A stretch of DNA of 64,000 bases. It comes from Catenulispora sp. MAP5-51 (GTDB lineage Bacteria; Actinomycetota; Actinomycetes; Streptomycetales; Catenulisporaceae). A program made the translations under genes and the position numbers. A model generated the notes under the pieces. That model made no database searches. It was not told where the DNA came from and saw only the letters and a program-made list of their open reading frames with translations. Positions within the stretch are counted from its first letter, which is position 1, and each line of letters opens with the position of its first letter. Below are positions 27,475-35,089 of this stretch, piece by piece. The stretch is from positions 53,552 to 117,551 of the forward strand of contig NZ_JBGCCH010000032.1 in the NCBI RefSeq assembly GCF_041261205.1, read 5' to 3'.

Positions 27475-28662
27475 ATGCCGCCCACAACCAGCGCGAGCCC
27501 CGCACTGGCCCGGGTCATCAACGACCGCTTGACGCTCGACGCGATCGCCGGCCACGGCCCGATCAGCCGCGCGGAGCTCAGGGCGGCCACCGGTCTGTCT
27601 CAGCCGTCAATGCTGGACGTCGTCAGCAGGCTCCTGGAGGCCGGACTCATCGAGGCGGCGGGAGAGTCCGGGATCAAACGGCGCGGTCCGAACGCCCAGC
27701 TGTACGACATCAGCCGACGGCAGGCGGCGGTCGCCGTCCGCGTCGACGGCGACCACTTGCACGCGGTGGTCACCGACCTGCGGGGCATCCGGCTGGGAGA
27801 GGCCCAAAGGCCGGTCGACGAGTCGGAACCCGCCGACCAGGTCGCGTCGGCGGTACACGCTGCGACGCGGGCTGCCGAGGCGGGCGGCGCGAACGGAGAC
27901 GGCGAGCCCAGGGGGGTCGAACTCGGAGCGGCCGTCGTGGGGATCCACGGCCCGGTCGACCCGCACGACGGCGATCTGGGCTTCGCCTGGGACCTCCCGC
28001 ACTGGCAGCACCGCGTGGTCGAGCGCCTGCGCCTGCTGCTGCCGTGCCGCGTCCGGCTCGAGCACGACATCATGCTGGCGGCCATCTCGGAACAGGCGCA
28101 CGGTGCGGCCCGCGGCCGCGAGGACTTCGCTGTGCTGTGGATGGGCACCGGCCTGGGCTGCGCCATATTCCTGGACGGCCGACCGCTGCGGGGCGCCTCC
28201 GGGGGCGCGGGCGAGATCGGCTACATGCCCACACCCGGCGCGCGGGTCACACCGCTTCCGTCGGAACCCGGTCCCAGGGCGGGATTCCAGGGCGGGCTCC
28301 AGTCGCTCATCGGCGCCGCCGCACTTCAAGACCTGGCCGAGGCGCACGGCGCCGACCGGGATCTGACGTCGTTGTCGCACCCGGACACCGCACTACTCGG
28401 CGCCGCCGCTGAGCGCATCGCGGTCGGGTTGGCCTCCTTGTGCACCCTCACTGACCCCGGGCACATCGTCCTGGCCGGTCCCATCGGTCAAGTCGGCGGA
28501 CCCGCACTCGCCGCCGCTGTCGAAAACGCCCTCCGGCCGCTGAGCCCCACCCCCACGACCGTGGCGCCGAGCGCGCTGCCCGACGACGGGATCATCGCGG
28601 GCGCCGTTTCCAGCGCCGTCGACGATGCCCGCGACGCACTGTGGGGATCGTTGTCACCGTGA
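27475..28662 (+). CDS. ROK-family transcriptional regulator 2
   Basis: A 395-residue repressor, paralogous to the ROK gene at 19.4-20.5 kb. The winged HTH (about 15-65: ISRAELRAATGLSQPSMLDVVSRLLEAGLI) precedes the ROK domain, with GIHGPVDPHDGDLGF, LWMGTGLGCAIFLDGRP and GASGGAGEIGYMPTP. The zinc-binding Cys motif of classic ROK proteins is missing. The ATG at 27475 is preceded by AGAGGTGAG. An AGGTA-N3-TACC operator sits in its own promoter, and similar sites flank the adjacent importer and glycosidase genes. It is therefore the best candidate for the local sugar-responsive repressor, relieved by a mono- or disaccharide. Confidence 0.9.
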   Translation: MPPTTSASPALARVINDRLTLDAIAGHGPISRAELRAATGLSQPSMLDVVSRLLEAGLIEAAGESGIKRRGPNAQLYDISRRQAAVAVRVDGDHLHAVVTDLRGIRLGEAQRPVDESEPADQVASAVHAATRAAEAGGANGDGEPRGVELGAAVVGIHGPVDPHDGDLGFAWDLPHWQHRVVERLRLLLPCRVRLEHDIMLAAISEQAHGAARGREDFAVLWMGTGLGCAIFLDGRPLRGASGGAGEIGYMPTPGARVTPLPSEPGPRAGFQGGLQSLIGAAALQDLAEAHGADRDLTSLSHPDTALLGAAAERIAVGLASLCTLTDPGHIVLAGPIGQVGGPALAAAVENALRPLSPTPTTVAPSALPDDGIIAGAVSSAVDDARDALWGSLSP

Positions 28663-28762
28663 TCCGCGCAGGTCGGGGGCGATAGGCTGCCGCGATCGGC
28701 CCGGCGGCGGCGAACCCGGCGCGGTGCTCGATACCGGGCGCTTCCGTTACCGATTTGCATCC

Positions 28763-28791
28763 TTGACACAGGTAGAGGCGACGGTTACGGT
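28763..28791 (+). promoter_or_regulatory. Promoter of the first sugar ABC operon
   Basis: TTGACA (28763-28768), a 17-bp spacer and TACGGT (28786-28791) form a convincing sigma-70-like promoter. The ROK-type operator begins six bases downstream, covering the expected transcription start. Confidence 0.65.
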
Positions 28792-28796
28792 CGTGC

Positions 28797-28820
28797 AAAC
28801 AAGTAGGGAGTCTACCTATA
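28797..28820 (+). promoter_or_regulatory. ROK-type operator C, importer operon
   Basis: A 24-base sequence beginning AAACAAGTAGGG and ending TCTACCTATA. Its exact reverse complement occurs at 35033-35056 before the GH2 gene. In that orientation it has AGGTA-N7-TACT, an expanded form of the AGGTA-N3-TAC sites. Its place across the start of transcription suits a repressor. Confidence 0.7.
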
Positions 28821-28881
28821 AACAAATGGCAGGCGCTCCGCCCGCCACCGATCCCACCCACTCCAGGAAAGCGGAAGCCCC

Positions 28882-30261
28882 ATGAAGCACACCAGCTCCA
28901 CCCGCCGCGCGGCGGTCGCCGGGTCCGCGGCTCTCATCCTGTTCACCGCCGCGTGCGGCGCCTCCAGCAGCGGCAGCGGTGGCAAGTCCGGTCCGGGGGC
29001 CACCGGCGCCTGCGGCTCTCCGGCATCCAACTCCGACGACTCCCCGATCACCGGCGCGGTCACCGGCAAGATCACGTTCGTCACCAGCGGGCTCAAGTCC
29101 GACTTCGCCGACTTCTTCAACGCCGAGATCAAGAAGTTCACCGACGCGCACCCGGGCACCAGCGTGGACTGGCAGGACCTGCCGGCGGACTCCACCGACG
29201 CCCGCCTGGTCACCGACGCCTCCAGCTGCACCCTCGCCGACGTGATCAACATCGCGACCTCGGACATCAAGGCGCTCAGCGACGCCGGCACGCTCATGAC
29301 GCTGGACAAGAAGGTGCCCGGCGTCGCGGACCAGTTCGTCCCGTCGGTGTGGACCACCACCGGGTTCGGCAAGGGTGGGACGCACACCGCGTTCCCCTGG
29401 TACTGGGGGCCGTCTGTCCTGACCTACAACAAGAAGATCTTCACCGCGGCGGGTCTGGACCCGGCGAAGCCGCCGGCGACGATGGCCGACTATTTCGCGG
29501 ACGCCGCGCAGATCAAGGCCAAGACCGGCGACGCGTCGATCTGGGGCAACCCGACGTGGATCCTTCCCGACCAGTGGTACGGCATGGGCGTCCAGGCTAT
29601 GAACGCGGACAACACCCAGTTCACGTTCGCCGACGACCCCAACGCCAAGGCCTGGATGCAGGGCTACGTCGACGCCTACAAGTCCGGCGCGATCCCGAAG
29701 GACTCCATCACTGGAGCACCGGACCCCAGCCAGGGGTTCAGTAACGGTGATCTCGCTTTCGGTTCGACCAACGCCAGCTTCCTGCGGAGCGTCCAGAAGA
29801 ACGCGCCGCAGCTGTACCCCGACACCGCCGTCGCGCCGTTCCCGAAGACCGACCCCAGCAAGACGCTGCTGAACGCACAGTTCGTCGCCGTCAACAAGAA
29901 TACGAAGAACCCTGCGGCGGCGGTGGCCTTCGCCCAGTTCATCACCAGCCCGGACGAGCAGCTGGCCTGGTGCAAGGACCCGAAGGTGGTCATCTTCCCG
30001 ACCACGACCAAGAGCCTGCAGGACCCGTACTTCTCCGCGCCTGCCGACGGCGACCCCTTCAGCACCGCGCGGGCGGTGGCTGCCAAGGAAGCACAGACCG
30101 CGCAGGCCTGGGTGCCGGCCCTCTACCTGGGCAACACCGATATCGGCAAGGCGATCGTGCAGCAGCTGCAGCTGGCCATGCAAGGCCAGGTCTCCGTCGA
30201 TGCCGCGCTGAAGGCCGCGCAGGACAAGGCCAACACGATCATGGCGTCTCTGAACCACTGA
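28882..30261 (+). CDS. Sugar ABC transporter substrate-binding lipoprotein 1
   Basis: A 459-residue extracytoplasmic solute-binding protein of the carbohydrate (CUT1) class. The lipobox LFTAAC places the lipidated Cys at residue 25, followed by a Ser/Gly linker. The mature domain carries family features such as KITFVTSG near its start, DVINIATSDIKAL in the hinge region and an aromatic-rich binding lobe (FPWYWGPSVLTYNKKIF). The two downstream genes are its permeases; no ATPase is encoded here, so a shared MsiK-type ATPase elsewhere is likely, as in many actinobacteria. Transcription probably starts at the TTGACA promoter upstream, under the ROK-type operator. Confidence 0.92.
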   Translation: MKHTSSTRRAAVAGSAALILFTAACGASSSGSGGKSGPGATGACGSPASNSDDSPITGAVTGKITFVTSGLKSDFADFFNAEIKKFTDAHPGTSVDWQDLPADSTDARLVTDASSCTLADVINIATSDIKALSDAGTLMTLDKKVPGVADQFVPSVWTTTGFGKGGTHTAFPWYWGPSVLTYNKKIFTAAGLDPAKPPATMADYFADAAQIKAKTGDASIWGNPTWILPDQWYGMGVQAMNADNTQFTFADDPNAKAWMQGYVDAYKSGAIPKDSITGAPDPSQGFSNGDLAFGSTNASFLRSVQKNAPQLYPDTAVAPFPKTDPSKTLLNAQFVAVNKNTKNPAAAVAFAQFITSPDEQLAWCKDPKVVIFPTTTKSLQDPYFSAPADGDPFSTARAVAAKEAQTAQAWVPALYLGNTDIGKAIVQQLQLAMQGQVSVDAALKAAQDKANTIMASLNH

Positions 30262-30331
30262 ACCCTTCTGCGGCCTGTGGGGGGCTGCGGAAGCCGGGGC
30301 GGACCGCGCGGCGCGTGGTCCCGCCCCACTT

Positions 30332-30362
30332 GGGCCGCGCGGGCCTGAGACCCGCGCGGCCC
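30332..30362 (+). terminator. Intercistronic hairpin after the binding-protein gene
   Basis: GGGCCGCGCGGG (30332-30343) pairs with CCCGCGCGGCCC (30351-30362). Such hairpins between a binding-protein gene and its permeases usually stabilise or attenuate the transcript, so that the binding protein is made in excess. Confidence 0.65.
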
Positions 30363-30438
30363 GAGCCGGCCGCGAAGCCGGCACCGGCCCGAGGCCGACT
30401 CCACGCACTGACGGCAAACTCTCAGGAAAGGCGGCACC

Positions 30439-31347
30439 ATGACCGCACGCAGCGGCGCCGAACTGCATCGACGCTGGTGGATCCCGTGGCTGTGGGTGGC
30501 TCCCGCCCTGGCCGGTGTCACAGCGTTCGGACTGCTGCCGTTCGCCAACACCGTGTCGCTGTCGTTCACCGATGCCAAACCGCTCGGCGGCCCGGTCCAC
30601 GCGGTCGGCTTCGCCAACTACTCGACCTTGTGGCACGACCCGGACTTCTGGACGGCCTTGGGCAACAGCCTCCTCTACCTGGCGATCGCCGTACCGCTGC
30701 TGGTCTCGCTGCCGCTGCTGCTGGCCTGCCTCGTACGTCCCAAGATCCCGATGATCGGGTTCTTCCGCTCGGCCTACTACGTGCCCGTGGTCGCCTCCAC
30801 AGTCGTGGTCGGACTGGCCTGGCAAACGCTGCTCAAAGACGACGGCCTGGTCAACAGCACACTGAAGAAGGCGCACCTCATCCACCAGGCGGTGCCCTTC
30901 CTCTCGGACAGCACCATGGTCCTGCTGTCCGCGATCGCACTGACCGTCTGGAAGGGCCTCGGCTACTACATGGTGTTGTACCTGGCCGCACTCGGAAACG
31001 TGGATCGAAGTCTCTACGAGGCCGCCGAACTGGACGGCGCCAGCGCAACGGCCCGGTTCCGCCACGTGACGCTGCCGGGGGTCAGGACCATGACCTATCT
31101 GGTGGGTGTCCTGTCGGCCATCGGTGCGCTACGCGTTTTCGCCGAGGTGTACCTACTCGGCGGTGAGGACGGTGGCCCCGGCGGGCAATCGGCCACGCTC
31201 GTGTTCTACATCCGCTCGATCGGCCTGGACCCGCTGACCGGCAACGTCGGCCTGGCCAGCGCCGCCAGCGTCGTGCTGTTCCTGCTGACCTTCGGTCTGA
31301 TCCTGGCCAGCCAGCGCTTCAACCGACGGAGTGAGGAAGCCCGATGA
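30439..31347 (+). CDS. Sugar ABC transporter permease 1 (MalF-type)
   Basis: A 302-residue inner-membrane permease with six predicted spans. The EAA loop that contacts the ATPase reads YEAAELDGASATARFRHVTL (about 193-212). It begins with the WIPWLWVAPALAG first span typical of CUT1 permeases. AGGAAAGG precedes the ATG. It overlaps the next permease by ATGA (31344-31347), so the two subunits are coupled. It works with the lipoprotein encoded upstream. Confidence 0.92.
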   Translation: MTARSGAELHRRWWIPWLWVAPALAGVTAFGLLPFANTVSLSFTDAKPLGGPVHAVGFANYSTLWHDPDFWTALGNSLLYLAIAVPLLVSLPLLLACLVRPKIPMIGFFRSAYYVPVVASTVVVGLAWQTLLKDDGLVNSTLKKAHLIHQAVPFLSDSTMVLLSAIALTVWKGLGYYMVLYLAALGNVDRSLYEAAELDGASATARFRHVTLPGVRTMTYLVGVLSAIGALRVFAEVYLLGGEDGGPGGQSATLVFYIRSIGLDPLTGNVGLASAASVVLFLLTFGLILASQRFNRRSEEAR

Positions 31348-32252
31348 CGACGACATCGCCACATCCACGGCGCACCTCCGCCGGACAGCGCCCGGCCCAG
31401 CCGGGCGAGCGCAGAAGCCCCCGACGCCGGAATCCCCGATTCATCCGGGCTGGGCACTACATCCTGCTGGTGGCTGTGCTGATTCTCCTGGTCGGTCCTC
31501 TGGTGGTTCCGCTACTGGCGAGCTTCAAGAGCTCCGGAGAGAACCTGTTCGGCACCGACGCCACCGTGCTGCCCAGGCACTGGAGCCTGCATGCCTACAG
31601 CCAGCTCAACCAGCAGATCCCGCTGGTGCACTACATGCTCAACAGCACAGCGGTCGCCACGATGTCCATCGTCTCCAACCTGGTGGCCGCATGCACCGCC
31701 GGGTACATGCTGTCCAGGCCCAACTGGCGCGGCCGCAACGCGGTCTTCTACGTACTGACCGCCGCGATGATGTTCCCCTTCGAATCGATCATGGTCTCGT
31801 TGTTCGTGGAGACCCGGAACCTCGGCCTCGTCGACACTCTGCGTGGCGCCTGGCTCCCCGGATCGGTCGGTGTCATCAACATCCTCATCATGCGCGCGGC
31901 GTTCATGGCGGTTCCGAAAGAGATCGAGGACGCGGCCCTGCTGGACGGCGCGCGAGAGTGGACCAGATTCTGGCGGATCTTCCTCCCCAGCAGCAGGGGA
32001 GCCCTCACCGTCGTCGTCCTCACCACCTTCATCGCAGCCTGGGACGACTTCCTGTGGCCGCTGCTGGTCCTGCGCTCCGACCACAACTTCACGCTGATGC
32101 TCGGCCTCGTGGGTCTGGAAGGGCAGTTCGGGTTCGACTACCGGGTCGTGCTCGCCGGGGCTCTCGCCGCTCTGCTGCCGGTCGCGATCATCTTCTTCGC
32201 CACCCAACGCTACTTCTTCCGCGGAGTGGAAGAGGGCGGGGTCAAGTTCTGA
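31344..32252 (+). CDS. Sugar ABC transporter permease 2 (MalG-type)
   Basis: A 302-residue permease, second half of the membrane channel. The EAA motif reads KEIEDAALLDGAREWTRFWR, followed by IFLPSSRGAL. The N-terminal ~25 residues are basic and cytoplasmic before the first span (HYILLVAVLILLVGPLVVPLL). The C-terminus FFATQRYFFRGVEEGGVKF is characteristic of MalG-type subunits. It ends 119 bp before the convergent phosphatase gene. Confidence 0.92.
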   Translation: MTTTSPHPRRTSAGQRPAQPGERRSPRRRNPRFIRAGHYILLVAVLILLVGPLVVPLLASFKSSGENLFGTDATVLPRHWSLHAYSQLNQQIPLVHYMLNSTAVATMSIVSNLVAACTAGYMLSRPNWRGRNAVFYVLTAAMMFPFESIMVSLFVETRNLGLVDTLRGAWLPGSVGVINILIMRAAFMAVPKEIEDAALLDGAREWTRFWRIFLPSSRGALTVVVLTTFIAAWDDFLWPLLVLRSDHNFTLMLGLVGLEGQFGFDYRVVLAGALAALLPVAIIFFATQRYFFRGVEEGGVKF

Positions 32253-32371
32253 CCCGCGCTCTGAACGACGGTGCTGGGGCGGCCGCACAGCGGCCCCGGC
32301 ACCGTCGACGGAGTTCGGCTGGAGGCGCGCAGGTCCGCAACGAACGACTGGCAGGTCCGGCCCCACTGCTA

Positions 32372-33187
32372 CTACCCGATAGCCCGCTGAAGCTCGTCAA
32401 GAACCTCGCGGTGAACACGGCCGTTGCTGTAAACAGCCGCCTTCGCTGAGATGCTGCGCCCACCGCCCAAATCGCTGACCATCCCTCCGGCCTCCTCGAC
32501 GATCGGAACGGCGGCGGCGATGTCCCAGGGGCCGGCGCTCATGTGGAAGAAGACGTCCGCCACGCCGGCGGCCACCAGCATGGCCCCGTGGCAGACCCCG
32601 GCCCAATCCGACAACGGCCCACCGTCAGCGCCGAGTTCGACCAGGCGCCTGCCGGCAGCGGCGTATTGTGGCGGCACCCAGGCGCTGAGAGGCCAGATGG
32701 CGACCGTCGCCTTGTCGAGCTCGGCGATCGAGCTGACCACCAGCGGTTCGCGGCGTTGAGGGTCCCCATCGTCAGATGAACGACTGGTCCAGGCACCGGC
32801 GGAACGCGTTGCCCACCAGCGTTGCCGAAGTGCTGGCGCGCTGACCATGCCCGTGACGATCTCACCATGCACTTGAACCGCGAGCAGAGTGCTCCACTCG
32901 GGCCGACCGGCCGAGAAGTTGGCTGTTCCATCGATCGGATCGACGATCCACTGCCGCGACGCCGTCCCGTGGCTGCCCAACTCCTCGCCGATGACGAGGT
33001 CGTCGGGGCGGCTGGTCGCGAGCCGGTCGCGGATCGCCTGCTCAACCTCGCGATCTGCTGGGGTGACCGGACTGCCGTCGGCTTTGGTCTGCGTCGGCAC
33101 CGCCCCCGCGGCGAAGTATCGCAGGGAGATACCGTCGGCGATGTCCGCCAGCTGCTGCGCAAGTTCAAGATCCTCGGTTGCCGTCAT
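32372..33187 (-). CDS. Inositol monophosphatase-family phosphatase (HisN-like)
   Basis: A 271-residue Mg-dependent sugar or histidinol phosphatase. The metal-binding residues are seen: E68/E69 in IGEELGS, the DPIDGTANF motif at 83-91, and the C-terminal block AGPWDIAAAVPIVEEAGG. Length and motif order fit histidinol-phosphatase/IMPase members. Whether it serves histidine synthesis, inositol or sugar phosphates cannot be told; its place between an ABC importer and GH1 argues for sugar metabolism. The ATG at 33187 was chosen because homology starts there; the frame continues upstream for 40 codons with no support. Confidence 0.85.
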   Translation of the reverse strand: MTATEDLELAQQLADIADGISLRYFAAGAVPTQTKADGSPVTPADREVEQAIRDRLATSRPDDLVIGEELGSHGTASRQWIVDPIDGTANFSAGRPEWSTLLAVQVHGEIVTGMVSAPALRQRWWATRSAGAWTSRSSDDGDPQRREPLVVSSIAELDKATVAIWPLSAWVPPQYAAAGRRLVELGADGGPLSDWAGVCHGAMLVAAGVADVFFHMSAGPWDIAAAVPIVEEAGGMVSDLGGGRSISAKAAVYSNGRVHREVLDELQRAIG

Positions 33188-33334
33188 GGGCACCAGAGTG
33201 TAGGGCGGGGCTCCGTCGACGAGCCTGTGGTGTGCGGTCGGCGCGGCTGTGAGCCTGCACCGCCCCCCTCGGTGCGGTGCAGGCTCGGCTCCGAAGACGC
33301 CCTGCAATACGGCTCGCCGCGTCAGACGGCTGCG

Positions 33335-34786
33335 TCAGACGGCGTTGGCCCCGATGACGTCGCTGTACCAGCGACCGCTGCTCTTCACCACGCGCTGCTG
33401 GCTGGCGAAGTCGACGTGGATGATTCCGAAGCGCCGGGAGTACCCGAAGCTCCACTCGAAGTTGTCCATCAGCGACCACAGGAAGTATCCGCGCACATCA
33501 ACGCCCGCCGACAGTGCTTCGTGCAGAGCCACCAAATGGCCGCGCATGTAGGAGATGCGTCGCGGATCGTGCGCGTTCCCATCCGCGTCGAGCTCGTCGT
33601 CGAACGCGGCACCGTTCTCGGTCACGGCCAGCGGTACCGGCCCGTAGTCGCGGTGCAGTCGCAGAAGGACGTCCCGAAGCCCGGTCGCGTCCACGACCCA
33701 GTCCATAGCCGTGCGCTCGCCGGCCTGGCGGACGAATCGGACCTGGTCCGAGCTGCCCACCCACGGCGAATGGTCGGAGTTGCCATGGCCGTCGCCACCA
33801 TCCCCTGCCTCGGCCCGGTCCTGCTCCGACAGCGGCGCCGCAACCAGCATGGGGCTGTAGAAGTTGACTCCGAGCAGGTCGATCGGCCTGGAGATGATCT
33901 CCAGATCACCGGGTTCGACGAAATCCCAGCTCGTGACCTCGGCGGTGTCCGCCTTCAAGTCGGCCGGGTAGGAGCCGTGGAACAGCGGATCGAGGAAGAT
34001 CCGGTTCTGCAGCGCGTCAAGGCGGCGGTAGGCGTCCTGGTCTTCTGCGGAGTCCGACTCCGTGCGGAACTGGGCGACGTTGAGCGCGATCGACACCTGA
34101 GCCGACGACGGGAGAACGCTGCGTAGCTCGCCGACGGCCAACCCGTGGCCGAGCAACATGTGATGCGCGGCCCGCAGCGCGGTCTCGGGCTCGTGGCGTC
34201 CTGGCGCGTGGATGCCCGACGCGTAGCCCAGGAAGGCCGCGCACCAGGGCTCGTTGAGCGTCGTCCAAGTCTTCACCCGGTCACCTAGCCGGTCGGCGAC
34301 GATCGCCGCGTATTCAGCGAACCGAAAGGCGGTGTCGCGGCTTCCCCACCCGCCTGCGTCCTCCAGTTCCTGCGGCAGGTCCCAGTGGTAGAGCGTCAGC
34401 ACCGGTTCTATGCCGCCGGCCAGCAGCTCGTCCACCAGTCGCGAGTAGAAGTCCAGCCCTTCGATGTTGGCCGGTCCCCGGCCGCCGGGCTGAATGCGGG
34501 GCCAGGATGTCGAGAACCGGTACGCGCCCAGCCCCAGCTGCTTCATCAGGGCGACGTCGTCGCGGAACCGGTGATAGTGCCCCACCGCCATGTCCCCGGT
34601 GTCGCCGTTGGAGGTTTTGCCCGGCGTGTGGCTGAAGGTGTCCCAGATCGAAGGTGTCCGGCCGCCCTCAGCGGCCGCGCCTTCGATCTGATAGGCGGCG
34701 GTGCCCGCCCCCCAGACGAAGGCAGGGGGAAAGACCCAGGTGTTCCCGGAAACCTTGCCCTCAGTGGCGAGTGTCGCCTCGGTCAT
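33335..34786 (-). CDS. GH1 beta-glucosidase/beta-galactosidase
   Basis: A 483-residue cytoplasmic glycosidase that removes terminal beta-linked glucose, galactose or fucose from oligosaccharides. The GH1 fold is clear: [15 protein letters not shown] (23-37), [10 protein letters not shown] (91-100), the acid/base E179 in TLNEPW and the nucleophile E390 in VTENGAAF, then [22 protein letters not shown]. There is no signal peptide, so it acts on imported sugars. It is transcribed divergently from the GH2 gene, sharing a 303-bp region with two ROK-type operators. That pairs it functionally with the importer just upstream. Confidence 0.95.
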   Translation of the reverse strand: MTEATLATEGKVSGNTWVFPPAFVWGAGTAAYQIEGAAAEGGRTPSIWDTFSHTPGKTSNGDTGDMAVGHYHRFRDDVALMKQLGLGAYRFSTSWPRIQPGGRGPANIEGLDFYSRLVDELLAGGIEPVLTLYHWDLPQELEDAGGWGSRDTAFRFAEYAAIVADRLGDRVKTWTTLNEPWCAAFLGYASGIHAPGRHEPETALRAAHHMLLGHGLAVGELRSVLPSSAQVSIALNVAQFRTESDSAEDQDAYRRLDALQNRIFLDPLFHGSYPADLKADTAEVTSWDFVEPGDLEIISRPIDLLGVNFYSPMLVAAPLSEQDRAEAGDGGDGHGNSDHSPWVGSSDQVRFVRQAGERTAMDWVVDATGLRDVLLRLHRDYGPVPLAVTENGAAFDDELDADGNAHDPRRISYMRGHLVALHEALSAGVDVRGYFLWSLMDNFEWSFGYSRRFGIIHVDFASQQRVVKSSGRWYSDVIGANAV

Positions 34787-34897
34787 CTCAGAGCGTTCCT
34801 TTCACAGCTCGCCGCTGAATCGCCTACGCCCGCGGCATCGGGGCCCGGCGACCAACCAGCGGTGTCCACGAGTCCGGCCAGGCTGACCGGACTAAAG

Positions 34898-34917
34898 TTA
34901 ATAGGTAACCTACTTAA
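34898..34917 (-). promoter_or_regulatory. ROK-type operator D, GH1/GH2 intergenic
   Basis: TTAATAGGTAACCTACTTAA contains AGGTA-N3-TACT, matching operators A and B. It lies 112 bp upstream of the GH1 start. Confidence 0.6.
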
Positions 34918-35032
34918 AAAGTATGACGAGATCCAGCCCTGGCCTACGGGTCAAACCGCTTCTCGGTGGCAGGGCGCGCGGGCCCGGGGGCGGAAGATCG
35001 GGGTGCAGCAGCTCTGGCGCCTGCCGCTTGCT

Positions 35033-35056
35033 TATAGGTAGACTCCCTACTTGTTT
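35033..35056 (-). promoter_or_regulatory. ROK-type operator E, before GH2
   Basis: This is the exact 24-base reverse complement of the operator in front of the first ABC importer (28797-28820), ending 33 bp before the GH2 start. Two promoters sharing an identical 24-mer at 6.2 kb distance is strong evidence for one regulator. Confidence 0.72.
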
Positions 35057-35089
35057 AGCTCGATCGCCATCGCGGTCTCAACCTCAGGG

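Noticed and set aside
28816..31065. A 749-codon minus-strand frame across the first ABC operon
   Set aside because: It spans two real genes and their intergenic hairpin on the other strand, with low-complexity composition.
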